This document shows, piece by piece, positions 7,537 through 17,200 of a stretch of DNA of 64,000 nucleotides. Positions within the stretch are counted from its first letter, which is position 1. The number at the start of each line of letters is the position of its first letter. Below the pieces are notes generated by a model. It made no database searches. It saw nothing but the letters and a program-made list of their open reading frames with translations, and was not told where the DNA came from. Both the position numbers and the translations under genes were made by a program. Source of the DNA: Kribbella pittospori (GTDB taxonomy: Bacteria; Actinomycetota; Actinomycetes; Propionibacteriales; Kribbellaceae); assembly GCF_004331465.1 (NCBI RefSeq), contig NZ_SJKB01000013.1, positions 124,001 to 188,000 of the forward strand. Reading direction: 5' to 3'.

Positions 7537-9036
7537 ATGGCCGACAGCCATGCGAAGCACGCGAAGCAGGACGTCGAGAGCGGTGCGGACGGCGGAGGCC
7601 CGCTGGCCCAGGTCGCGCTGCGGTTCACCGCCTTCACCGAGAGGTGGTTGCCGGACGCGTTCGGGTTCGTGCTGGTCGGCACCTTCGTGGTGCTGCTGTT
7701 CGGGCTGGTCACCGGTGAGCCGCTGCTCAAGCGCCCTGACGATCCGGCCGCGACCAAGGGCTTCGGCCTGGTCGACGCGTGGGGCCTCGGGTTCTGGAGC
7801 CTGATCACCTTCACGCTGCAGATGGTCATGATCATCCTCGGCGGGTACGCCGTGGCGACCAGTGGACCGGTCGCCCGCTTGATCGCTCGACTGGCCAGGA
7901 TCCCGCAGACGCCGCGGACCGCGGTCGCGTTCGTCGCCGCAGTAGCCATGCTGGCGTCGTACCTGAACTGGGCGTTCAGCCTCGTCTTCGCCGCGATCCT
8001 GGCGCGTGAGGTGGCCCGCAACGTGCCGAAGGCGGACTACCGCGCGCTGGGCGCCATGGCGTTCCTCGGCCTCGGCACGGTGTGGGCGCAGGGGCTGTCC
8101 GGCTCGGCCGCGCTGCAGGTGGCCAGTGCGAGCAGCAGTCCGGCGCCGGTGCAGGAGGTCATCAAAGCGAGTGGTCACGCCAGCGGGCTGATCCCGCTCA
8201 GCGACACCATCTTCACCTGGCAGGCCGTGCTGGCGACCCTCCTGGTGTACGTCGTCGGCGTCGCGATGGCGTGGATCATCGCGCCGGGCGAGGACAACTC
8301 ACGGACCGCCGAGCACCTCGGCATCGAACTGCGGCCACTCGTCGGCCGCGGATCGGCGTACAACGGTCAGCGGGAGGAGAACGAGACCCGCAGGCCGGGG
8401 GACTGGCTCGAGCACTCCCCGCTGTTCAGTCTGCTGATCGTGCTGCTCGGCGCGGTCTACCTGGTCCGCTACTTCAGCGGGAAGAACTTCTTCAGCGCGC
8501 TCGACCTCAACACCGTCAACCTGATCCTGTTCCTGCTCGCCCTGCTGCTGCACTGGCGGCCGTGGCGGATGGTCCGCGCGGTCCGCGACGGCGCGCCCGC
8601 GGCGGCAGGCGTCCTGCTGCAGTTCCCGCTGTACGGCGGGATCTTCGGGATGATCGCGTACACCGGCATCTCCGCGCGGCTGGCCGGATGGTTGGTGCAG
8701 GCAAGCAACCAGTTCCTGTTCCCGCCGCTGGTGGCGATCTACTCCTGCATCCTCGGCATCTTCGTGCCGAGTGGCGGGAGCAAGTGGGTGATCGAGGCGC
8801 CGTACGTGCTGCAGGCCGCCAACGAACTGAAGGTGGACGCCGGCTGGATGGTGGTGGTCTACGACCTCGGCGAGGCGAGCGCGAACCTGCTGCAGCCGTT
8901 CTGGATGCTGCCGACGCTGGCCATCCTCGGCCTGAAGGCGCGCGACATCATGGGCTACACGTTCACGATGTTCCTGGCCTGCTTCCCGGCGGCGCTGATC
9001 GCCGTGACCTTGCTCGCACCGCACGTCACCGGGTGA
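7537..9036 (+). CDS. Short-chain fatty acid transporter (AtoE family)
   Basis: A 499-residue polytopic inner-membrane protein of the AtoE/TIGR00366 family, expected to import short-chain fatty acids such as butyrate or acetoacetate. About twelve hydrophobic segments are spread along the chain. Family-like stretches include LNWAFSLVFAAILAREVAR, the GIFVPSGGSKWVIEAPYV loop, and LLQPFWMLPTLAILGLKARDI. The ATG at 7537 is preceded by AGGAGCGGAGG; a GTG at 7516 would add seven residues. It is divergent from padR and separated from the PBP gene by 171 bases. Confidence 0.88.
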   Translation: MADSHAKHAKQDVESGADGGGPLAQVALRFTAFTERWLPDAFGFVLVGTFVVLLFGLVTGEPLLKRPDDPAATKGFGLVDAWGLGFWSLITFTLQMVMIILGGYAVATSGPVARLIARLARIPQTPRTAVAFVAAVAMLASYLNWAFSLVFAAILAREVARNVPKADYRALGAMAFLGLGTVWAQGLSGSAALQVASASSSPAPVQEVIKASGHASGLIPLSDTIFTWQAVLATLLVYVVGVAMAWIIAPGEDNSRTAEHLGIELRPLVGRGSAYNGQREENETRRPGDWLEHSPLFSLLIVLLGAVYLVRYFSGKNFFSALDLNTVNLILFLLALLLHWRPWRMVRAVRDGAPAAAGVLLQFPLYGGIFGMIAYTGISARLAGWLVQASNQFLFPPLVAIYSCILGIFVPSGGSKWVIEAPYVLQAANELKVDAGWMVVVYDLGEASANLLQPFWMLPTLAILGLKARDIMGYTFTMFLACFPAALIAVTLLAPHVTG

Positions 9037-9207
9037 GCCGGGAGGAAATCGCTTGCTTGCGCCGGGAAAGATCTGGGTAAGGCCTGGCCCGGCGCGCGCC
9101 CGGGTGACCGCTCGGCTTGTTAGCATCCGGAGCGGATTCGGGGCCGTTACCACACCCACCGTAGTCTGTGGGGCAATGACTTCCGCGAGATCGTCGAGGA
9201 TTGCACT

Positions 9208-11421
9208 GTGAGTGAAGCTCGTAGAAGGGCCGTCCCGGCCCGTAAGCCCAAGAGGCACTGGGCGCTCCGGGTCCTCGGCTGGCTGGCCGCACTCTTCTTC
9301 GTCGGCATCATCGGCGCCGTCGCCACCTTCTTCATCGTGTACCAGACGACGGACATCCCGGACCCCAACAAGGAGTTCGCGACCAACACGACGACGGTCA
9401 CCTTCGCCGACGGCAAGCAGCCGCTCGGGTCCTTCTTCGAGCAGAACCGGCACTCGGTGCCGCTGTCACAGATCCCGAAGCACGTCCAGGACGCGGTCAC
9501 CGCGGCCGAGGACCGCACCTTCTGGACCAACCCCGGCATCTCGCCGTCGGGTATGGTCCGCGCGGCGTGGAACATCGCCCGCGGCGAGCAGTTGCAGGGT
9601 GGCTCGACGATCACCCAGCAGTACGTGAAGGTCATGTACCTGACCCAGGAGCGGACCGTCTCCCGGAAGTTCCAGGAGCTGTTCATCGCGACCAAGCTGA
9701 GCCGGTCGCAGGACAAGAGCAAGACCCTCGAGGGCTATCTCAACACCGTCTACTTCGGCGAGGGTGCGTACGGCATCTCGGCGGCGGGCGACGCCTACTT
9801 CCAGACGCCGGACCCGCGCAAGCTGACCGTGCCGCAGGCCGCCTTCCTGGCCACGGTGCTGAACAACCCGACCTTGTTCGACATCGACGACCCGGACCCG
9901 CGCACCAGGAAGCGGATCGTCGAGCGCTACCACTACGTGCTCGACGGGATGCGGCAGAACGGGACGATCACCCAGGCGCAGGCGACGGCGTACGGCAAGG
10001 CGCTGCCGAAGATCAACAAGAAGCCGAAGAACGACCGCTACAAGGGCCCGAACGGCTTCCTGCTCGACATGGCGCGCAAGGAACTGCAGCGGCTGGGTTT
10101 CGACGAGGACCAGATCAGCGGCGGCGGTCTGAAGGTGACCACCACCTTCGACCTCAAGGCGCAGAACCAGATCGTCCTCGCCGGGACGAAGGAGCTGCCG
10201 AAGAAGCGCAACGGCCTGCACGTCGGCATGGCCTCGGTCCGCCCGGGCACCGGCGAGCTGGTCGCGATGTACGGCGGCCCCGACTACCTGAAGAGTCAGT
10301 TGAACTGGGCAACCAGACCGGCCCGGCCCGGATCCGGGTTCAAGCCCTTCGCGCTCGCTGCCGCGCTGAAGGACGGTACGTCGGTCTGGGACATCTTCCA
10401 GGGCGACAGCCCGATCGAGATCCAGGGCCAGAAGCTGAACAACGAGTTCGACGAGGACTACGGCGACGTCACCCTGCTCAAGGCGACCGAGCAGTCGATC
10501 AACACCGCCTTCTACGACCTGGTCGACAACAAGATGGAGAACGGTCCGGCGAAGCTCGTCGACGCGGCCGAGGCGGCCGGCATCCCGAAGACCAAGGCGC
10601 TCGAGATCGGCCGGAACAACCCCTCCACGGTCCTCGGCCCGGACCCGTACGCCTCGCCGGTCGACATGGCCAACGCCTACGCGACGTTCGCCGCCGACGG
10701 CATGTACGCGCCGGTGCACACGATCAAGCAGGTGGCCGGTCCGGACGGCAAGGTGCTGTGGAGCGAGAAGAGCCTGGACAAGAAGAAGGTCCGGAAGTTC
10801 GACGAGAACGTCGCCCGGATGGTCAACTACGCCCTGCAGGACGTGGTCGAGAAGGGCACCGGTGAGGACGCCAAGGAGCTGGACCGCCCGGTCGCAGGCA
10901 AGACCGGTACGGCCGGTGGTGTGGCGGTCGAGCACCGCAAGGCCAACGCCGCGTGCGACGGCTGCAAGGACGGCGAGGACACCCTGACGTCCTGGTGGAC
11001 CGGGTACACGCCCCAACTGTCCACGTCGGTGCTGTACCGCGCCGGCGCGTCCGGTGAGGGCGACCTTGACCCGTACTCCAGCGACGACGCGTTCTTCGGT
11101 GGCGGCTGGCCGCTGAAGACCTGGCTGGCGTTCATGGACCCGGCACTGGCCGGTCAGCCGGACGAGGGCTTCCAGGAGCCCGACGAGGACGAACTCAAGG
11201 ACAGCCCGACGCCGACGATCACGCCGTCGAGGACTCCGACCAGCACGCCACCGGCGCCGCCGACGAACACTCCGCCGGCACCGCCGACCAAGACGCCGAA
11301 GAGCACCCCGACGAACACCCCGACCGACAAGCCGACGAAGAAGCCCACCCGGACACCTCCGGGCTGGCCGTTCCCGACAGGCACGCCCAACACGCCGGAC
11401 GCACCCGGCGGCGGCCAGTAG
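9208..11421 (+). CDS. Class A penicillin-binding protein (transglycosylase/transpeptidase)
   Basis: A 737-residue bifunctional peptidoglycan synthase. A basic cytoplasmic tail and one N-terminal membrane anchor (about 20-45) precede a GT51 glycosyltransferase domain (about 70-240; EDRTFWTNPGI and QGGSTITQQYVKV). The penicillin-binding transpeptidase domain follows with SGFK (catalytic Ser376, Lys379), SIN at 430 and KTGT at 565. No PASTA domain is present; the last 70 residues are a Thr/Pro-rich, wall-spanning-type tail. The GTG start lies in GCACTGTGAGT. It is followed 8 bases later by the mannosyltransferase gene. Confidence 0.93.
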   Translation: MSEARRRAVPARKPKRHWALRVLGWLAALFFVGIIGAVATFFIVYQTTDIPDPNKEFATNTTTVTFADGKQPLGSFFEQNRHSVPLSQIPKHVQDAVTAAEDRTFWTNPGISPSGMVRAAWNIARGEQLQGGSTITQQYVKVMYLTQERTVSRKFQELFIATKLSRSQDKSKTLEGYLNTVYFGEGAYGISAAGDAYFQTPDPRKLTVPQAAFLATVLNNPTLFDIDDPDPRTRKRIVERYHYVLDGMRQNGTITQAQATAYGKALPKINKKPKNDRYKGPNGFLLDMARKELQRLGFDEDQISGGGLKVTTTFDLKAQNQIVLAGTKELPKKRNGLHVGMASVRPGTGELVAMYGGPDYLKSQLNWATRPARPGSGFKPFALAAALKDGTSVWDIFQGDSPIEIQGQKLNNEFDEDYGDVTLLKATEQSINTAFYDLVDNKMENGPAKLVDAAEAAGIPKTKALEIGRNNPSTVLGPDPYASPVDMANAYATFAADGMYAPVHTIKQVAGPDGKVLWSEKSLDKKKVRKFDENVARMVNYALQDVVEKGTGEDAKELDRPVAGKTGTAGGVAVEHRKANAACDGCKDGEDTLTSWWTGYTPQLSTSVLYRAGASGEGDLDPYSSDDAFFGGGWPLKTWLAFMDPALAGQPDEGFQEPDEDELKDSPTPTITPSRTPTSTPPAPPTNTPPAPPTKTPKSTPTNTPTDKPTKKPTRTPPGWPFPTGTPNTPDAPGGGQ

Positions 11422-11429
11422 CCGGCCCC

Positions 11430-12623
11430 GTGTTCGAGCGGACGGCCGGCGACGATGGCAAGCCCGGCCGGGCTCGGCGGGCCCGGGCCGACGGGGTTGG
11501 CTTGTCGCGTTGGCTGCCGACCGCGATGGGCCGGGAGGTGCTCGGGTGGTGGCTGGTTACCCGGGCAGCGCTGTTCATGCTGTCGGTGTCCGCGCCGCTG
11601 CTGTTCAACCGCGGCACCGACTACCCGAACGTCTGGCGAGCCTGGCTGCAGTGGGACGTCTGGCACCTGAAGGCGGTCGCGGAGTTCGGCTACAACAACG
11701 GTGAGCCGTCCGGCGCGCCGTTGGCCGCGTTCTTCCCCGGGTTCCCGCTATTGGTCCGGATCGTCAGTTGGACCGGGATCGGCTACGTTGCCGCCGGCAT
11801 CGTCGTGTCCGCGGTCGCCAGTGCTGTCGCGGGCGTGTACCTGGCGCGACTGGCGCAGTACGAGTTTCCTGAGCTGAAGGGCCTCGGCCCGTACGCGGCG
11901 ATGATCTGGTACGGCGCTCCGGTCGGTGTGTTCCTGGCCGCCGGGTACACCGAGGCCTTGTTCTGCGCGTTCGCGTTCCCCGCCTGGCTGGCGGCACGAC
12001 AGGGCCGGTGGGCACGGGCGGCGATCTTCGTCGCGCTGGCCTCGACCGTGCGGGTGTCCGGCATCTTCCTGGCGTTCGCCCTCGTGGTCGAGTTCGTCAC
12101 CTCGAAGAAACGGGAGTGGCTGTCGCTCCCGTGGCTGGCCCTGCCGGCCGTCCCGGTGCTCGCCTTCATGGCGTACCTGAAGCAGATCCACGGTTCCTGG
12201 TTCGCCTGGCAGGAGGCGCAGGAGAAGGGCTGGGCGCGCGAGTTCACCTGGCCGTGGACCTCGCTGATCCACACGATCGAGGCCGCGACCAAGGGCCACT
12301 TCTCCGCCGACCGCAGCGACTGGACCTGGATGTTCCGGGCCGAGCTGGTCGCGCTCGTCGTCGGCCTGCTGCTGCTCGCCTGGCTGATCCGGCGCCGCTC
12401 CTGGGGTGAGGCCGCCTGGGTCGCCGCCACGGTCGGCGCGTTCTGTACGTCGTTCTGGATCTACTCGCTCACCCGGGCGACGCTGCTCTGGTGGCCGCTG
12501 TGGATCGGCCTGGCGGTCATGAGCCGGCGCAGACTCTGGCTCGGCCGCCTCTACCTGGCCCTCGCCATACCCCTGGCCGCGATCTGGGCGGCCGCCTTCT
12601 TCACCGGCCGCTGGACCGGCTGA
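11430..12623 (+). CDS. PIG-V-like integral membrane mannosyltransferase
   Basis: A 397-residue GT-C-fold membrane protein resembling PIG-V / DUF2029-type mannosyltransferases, which use polyprenyl-phosphate mannose on the outer face of the membrane. It has about eight or nine hydrophobic segments and an acidic first extracellular loop (WRAWLQWDVWHLKAV) followed by AAFFPGFPLLVR, like the PIG-V catalytic region. The GTG start is 8 bases after the PBP stop, so it is probably cotranscribed with it. A strong hairpin at 12713-12746 ends the unit. Substrate is inferred only. Confidence 0.78.
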   Translation: MFERTAGDDGKPGRARRARADGVGLSRWLPTAMGREVLGWWLVTRAALFMLSVSAPLLFNRGTDYPNVWRAWLQWDVWHLKAVAEFGYNNGEPSGAPLAAFFPGFPLLVRIVSWTGIGYVAAGIVVSAVASAVAGVYLARLAQYEFPELKGLGPYAAMIWYGAPVGVFLAAGYTEALFCAFAFPAWLAARQGRWARAAIFVALASTVRVSGIFLAFALVVEFVTSKKREWLSLPWLALPAVPVLAFMAYLKQIHGSWFAWQEAQEKGWAREFTWPWTSLIHTIEAATKGHFSADRSDWTWMFRAELVALVVGLLLLAWLIRRRSWGEAAWVAATVGAFCTSFWIYSLTRATLLWWPLWIGLAVMSRRRLWLGRLYLALAIPLAAIWAAAFFTGRWTG

Positions 12624-12712
12624 CGAGGCTCGTTCACGCCTGAACCGTCCGGCATGTGGACAGTTTGCGGGGGAGGCAACCCCTGAGCGGGCTTGGACGT
12701 CGTTAGGTGTGA

Positions 12713-12746
12713 AGGGGTGGCAGTCCGGGCGGGGACCGCCACCCCT
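12713..12746 (+). terminator. Strong hairpin ending the PBP-mannosyltransferase operon
   Basis: AGGGGTGGC pairs perfectly with GCCACCCCT, and an inner GTCC pairs with GGAC. It lies 89 bases after the mannosyltransferase stop. The rest of the 294-base gap to the sigma gene holds GC-rich sequence with a possible promoter but no gene that I can support. Confidence 0.65.
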
Positions 12747-12917
12747 CTCAAATGTTCCGGCGGAACCTTTCAGGGGCAGGCTCCGCCGAGAATCGTCCAG
12801 CGTGGGCGGCGGCCGGTCAGGCTGCCGCCCATACTGCTGCCGGGCGGCATGCAACCGCCGCCAGTGGTCGGCCAGTAGTCCAGGGTGGAGATCGCCGACG
12901 ACTGAGGGGGCCGGACC

Positions 12918-13430
12918 GTGATGGATCGGGACGCCGAGTTCCTGGAGTACGCAGCAGCGCACCGCGGCCGGATGCTGCGGACCGCCCGGCTGCTGACGTC
13001 GGGGGACGCGTACTGGGCCGAGGACCTGGTCCAGGTCGCCCTGACCAAGCTCTACGTGCACTGGACGAAGGTACGGCGAGAGGACGGCGCGGCCCGGTAC
13101 GCGGACCGGATCCTGGTGAACGCGTTCCTGGACGAACGGCGCCGGCTCTGGCGCCACCGGGAGGGCAGCACCGACCACCTGCAGGATCCGGACCCGGCAC
13201 CCGGCCCGGACCAGGCGGAGCGGCTGACCGTACTGCAGGCGCTCGCCAAGCTCCCGCGCCGCCAGCACGCCGTGGTGGTACTGCGGTACTTCCGCGACCT
13301 GGACGTCCAGGCGACCGCCGACCTGATGGGCTGCTCGACCGGCACCGTCAAGTCCCAGACCTCGCACGCCCTCACGAAGCTGCGCGATCTCCTCCGCGAC
13401 CCACTGGAGACCTTGGAGAGCCTGCGATGA
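12918..13430 (+). CDS. SigE-family (ECF) RNA polymerase sigma factor
   Basis: A 170-residue sigma factor with region 2 (RTARLLTSGDAYWAEDLVQ, then ILVNAFLDERRRLWRHRE) and region 4 (LPRRQHAVVVLRYFRDLD through STGTVKSQTSHALTKLRDLL). The short length and region 4 wording match the actinobacterial SigE-family group. GTG at 12918 or ATG at 12921 are both possible, with GAGGGGG upstream. The stop overlaps the ATG of the following membrane-protein gene by four bases, which points to a sigma/regulator pair. Confidence 0.92.
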   Translation: MMDRDAEFLEYAAAHRGRMLRTARLLTSGDAYWAEDLVQVALTKLYVHWTKVRREDGAARYADRILVNAFLDERRRLWRHREGSTDHLQDPDPAPGPDQAERLTVLQALAKLPRRQHAVVVLRYFRDLDVQATADLMGCSTGTVKSQTSHALTKLRDLLRDPLETLESLR

Positions 13431-14206
13431 CCGATCTCAAGGATCTGCTCGACGATGCCGCCGGCGCCGAGCCCGGTGTCACCGACGCTGACCTGTCCGC
13501 CGACCTCAACCGCGGCCGCCGCGCGCTGCGTCGCCGCCGAGCCACCGGCATCGCGGGTGGTGCCGTCGCCACCGCACTGGTGATCGGTGTCGGCTGGTCG
13601 CTGCTGCCTTCGGGTACGGCGACGGACGGCTCACCCGAACCCGCCGGACCGACCACCGCCGCAGCCCCTACGCCGACTCCGATGCCGTCGCGGTCCCCGG
13701 GCCAAGTCATCGGTGGACTCCCCAGCGATCACCGGCCGCCTGCACCTGTGCCGTCCACCCCGGTGGCGCTCGTGGCCAACACCAAGGCGTTCCCCGGGCC
13801 GATCACCTGCGGCCTGATCCCGCAGGGCTGGGCGGTCAAGCTGGTCGGGACCAAGCAGAACGGCGATCCCTCACAGCAGGACCTGACCGATCCGAACCTG
13901 CAGAACCCCGAGCAGTACCACGCGGAGAGCCGGTACATGCGGATCCGCGCCTCCCAACTGATGGACGAGGGCGAGGGCCTCACCGCGGACAAGTACTCGA
14001 CTCCGTGGACCGACCTGCCGAAGGTCCGTGCGGGCAAGAACGAGGCGGTCATCACGCCCGGCAACAGCCGCAACGGTCGCCGCGAACTGTTCGTCCGCCA
14101 GGGCAAGAGCATCCGCGTCGTGGTCGTCAGCAACAGCGCGTACAACCTGGGCTGGGACCAGGCGACGCTGCTGCGGTTCGCCGGTTCCTGCCACTACAAG
14201 AAGTGA
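13427..14206 (+). CDS. Single-pass membrane protein coupled to the sigma factor (candidate anti-sigma or output protein)
   Basis: A 259-residue protein with a short acidic cytoplasmic N-terminus (1-35), an Arg-rich stretch (RGRRALRRRRA), one membrane helix (about 43-63), a Pro/Thr-rich linker and an extracytoplasmic domain containing two Cys (in FPGPITCGLIPQG and the final AGSCHYKK). The N-terminal region is short for a classical zinc anti-sigma domain and has no HxxxCxxC motif. Translational coupling to the sigma gene by ATGA is the main argument for an anti-sigma role; it may instead be a sensor. The last codons form half of a bidirectional terminator. Confidence 0.75.
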   Translation: MTDLKDLLDDAAGAEPGVTDADLSADLNRGRRALRRRRATGIAGGAVATALVIGVGWSLLPSGTATDGSPEPAGPTTAAAPTPTPMPSRSPGQVIGGLPSDHRPPAPVPSTPVALVANTKAFPGPITCGLIPQGWAVKLVGTKQNGDPSQQDLTDPNLQNPEQYHAESRYMRIRASQLMDEGEGLTADKYSTPWTDLPKVRAGKNEAVITPGNSRNGRRELFVRQGKSIRVVVVSNSAYNLGWDQATLLRFAGSCHYKK

Positions 14207-14221
14207 CAGGAACCGGCGAAC
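14176..14221. terminator. Long bidirectional hairpin between convergent genes
   Basis: GTTCGCCGGTTCCTG at 14176-14190 pairs perfectly with CAGGAACCGGCGAAC at 14207-14221, and the inner CACT/AGTG adds four more pairs. The left arm is coding sequence of the membrane protein; the right arm lies just after its stop and close to the GH92 stop, so it can end both transcripts. Confidence 0.75.
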
Positions 14222-14225
14222 TCGA

Positions 14226-17200
14226 TCAGCCGTAGTTGCGGTCGATCGACTGCGACGGAGTCGGGCTCGGCTTCGTCTCGGCGGCCCGCTTGTCACTCGG
14301 GTGCGTGCCGGCCTCGACGCCCTTCAGCGTCCCGAGCAGTTCGACCTCCGACAGCGTGACACCGGCGGCGCCCGCCGCTGGTGTCAGCACCAGCCGGTAC
14401 TGCGTGTAGGCCTTCGGTGAGGCGATGCTGAAGGCCCGGGTGGACGACGGCCAGGGCCACGTCTGCCCGGTACGCCGGTCCACCGCGGACCACGTCGTAC
14501 CGTCGTTGGACCCTTCCAGCACCCAGGCGGACGGAGCCGCTCCGGTGGCACCGCTGGTCAGCGTGTACATCCCGACCGGACGGCCCTGCGGGAGCGCCAC
14601 CGTGATCGTCGGGGTCGCGCCGGTCAGCGTGACCTGGGTCTTGGAGTCGTTGTCGGTCAGCGCGGTCACGTCCGCGTCGCCGGCCCCGATCACCGCACCC
14701 TCGTCCTCGGTGGAGTCCCGCCACGTGCTCGGGTCCTCGCCCGGGGTGGTGATCGACGGCGGGGCGTCGTTGCGGCCGGTGCCCCACCGCGACGGCTGGT
14801 CGCTCATCTCGAACTCGATCTTGCCGCCGTTCGCGATCAGGTCGTGCGGCAAAGCGGTCGACGTCCACTTCTTGCCGTTGACCTTCACGCTCTTCACGTA
14901 GATGTTCTTGGCGCTGTTGTCCGGCGCGCTGATCGTCAGCTTCTTGCCGCCGGCCAGCCGCACCGTCGCCTTGGTGAACAGCGGCGACCCGATCGCGTAC
15001 GTCGGCGAGCCGACCTGCAACGGGTAGAACCCGAGCATGCTGAACAGGTACCACGACGACATCTCGCCGTTGTCCTCGTCACCCGGGTACCCCTGCCCGA
15101 TCTCGGACCCGAGGTACAGCCGCGACAGCACCTCGCGCACCTTCTCCTGTGTCTTCCACGGCTGACCCGCGACGTCGTACATGTAGGTGATGTGGTGCGA
15201 CGGCTGGTTGCTGTGGCCGTACTGTCCCATCCGTACGTCGCGCGCCTCGAGCATCTCGTGGATCGTGCCGCCGTACCCGCCGGTGTGCAGCGCGTCCTCC
15301 GGCGTACTGAAGAACTCGTCGAGCTTCTTCGCCAGGCCGTCGCGGCCGCCGTACAGGGCGGCCAGGCCGGCGCCGTCCTGCGGGGTCGAGAACGCCATGT
15401 TCCACGCGTTCGTCTCGGTGTAGTCGTGACCCCAGTCGCGCGGGTCGAAGGTGCTCGGCGAGCTGCCCCAGACACCGTCCGGGCCCTTGCCCTGGAAGAA
15501 GCCGAGCGCCGGGTCGAACAGCGTGACGTAGTTGCGGGCCCGGTTCAGGAAGTACTTGTAGTTGTCCAGGTACTCCTGCTTGCGCGGGTCGTTCTTCTTC
15601 GCCTTGTCGTACAGCGCCTTCGACATGTTCGCGATACCGAAGTCGTTGATGTAGCCGTCCATCGACCAGCTGAAGCCCTCACCGGTGGTGTTGGCCGTGT
15701 AGCCGTTGAACGTCGCGAGGTCCATGCCCTTGCGGCCGACGTTCTGCGACGGCGGTACGGCGGTCGCGTTCTTGACAGCCGCGTCGTACGCCGCCTGGAC
15801 GTCGATCCCCTTGATGCCCTTCAGGTAGGCGTCCGCGAAGGCGACGTCGGAGCTCGTGCCGACCATCAGGTTCGCGTAGCCCGGGGACGACCAGCGGGAG
15901 ATCCAGCCGCCGTCCTTGTACTGCTGGACGAACCCGTTCACCAGGTCGGCCGCGTCGTCCTGGGAGAGCAGCGAGTACGCCGGCCAGACGGTGCGGTAGG
16001 TGTCCCAGAAGCCGTTGTTCACGTACGTCTGCCCGGCCACGATCTTCGATCCGGTCGTGGTCGGGGTGTCCGTACCCACCTTCGGCGAGGTCGGCGAGGC
16101 GTAGGTGATGACCGGCTGCGACGCCGTACCGGTGTTCTCCGAGCCGTTGTTCGGGTAGAGGAACAGGCGGTAGAGGTTCGAGTACAGAGTGGTCAGCTGG
16201 TCGGCCGTCGCGCCCTCGACCTCGATGGTGCGCAGTTTGGCGTCCCACAGTTCCTGTGCGGTGTCCTTGACCTTGCTGAACTTCGCATCGGCGGGCAGTT
16301 CGAGCTCGAGGTTCTTCTTCGCCTGGGCCGTGCCGATCAGCGAGGTCGCCATCCGCAGCCCGACCTGCGTCACCTTCGGGCCGAACGAGAAGTAGCCACC
16401 GACGGCCGCGCCGCCACCGTCCGACAGCTTGCCGGAGGCAACCACCTCCTGGTCGACCATGCCGTACACGAACAACCGGCCGGCGCCGGTCGACAGTCCG
16501 CTCTTGATGTCGCTGAACCCGGTCACCACACCGGTCTCCGGGTCGAGCGTCAGGCCGCCGCTGTTGTTGACGTTGTCGAAGATCAGCGACGCCTTGCCGG
16601 CCGGGAAGCTGAACCGCAGCATCGCGGCGTGATCGGTCGGCGCGATCTCGGCCGCGTTGCCGTTGTCGAACGTGACGCCGTAGTAGTACGGCCGGGCCAC
16701 CTCGTTGTCGTGGCTGAACGACCAGGCCCGCGCCTTCCGGTCCGCGGTCGGGGTCGCGGCCGTCGACGGCATCACCTGGAACGTCTGCCGGTCACCCATC
16801 CACGGGCTGGGCTCGTGGCTGATCGACAGCGCCTGCATCGTCGGCTTGTTGTCCTCGTTGTTGCCCTTGGCATAGTCGTACAGCCAGGACGTCGAGCCGG
16901 CGTTCGTCACCGGCGTCCAGAAGTTGAAGCCGTGCGGTACGGCGGTCGCCGGGAAGTTGTTGCCCCGCGAGAAGCCACCGGTCGCGTTGGTGCCGCGGGT
17001 GGTGAGTGCGAGGTCCGACGGGTGCTTGGACGCGGTCTTCTGCGCCGCGGTGTCGGGGTTGATCGCCTGCGCGATCCGCAGGTCGTCGACCCAGCCGCGG
17101 AACTCGGCCGGTCCGGACGGCTTGTCGTAGCCGATCAGGATCCGCTGGATCGTCTTGCCGTTCGCCACAATGCCGAGGTCCGCCTCGACGTTGTTCCACT

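Noticed and set aside
9085..9110. Terminator after the AtoE gene
   Set aside because: CCCGG/CCGGG arms are only five bases in very GC-rich sequence, so support is weak.
12760..12800. ECF-type promoter GGAAC...CGTC before the sigma gene
   Set aside because: The spacing between the two boxes is too long for the usual ECF promoter.
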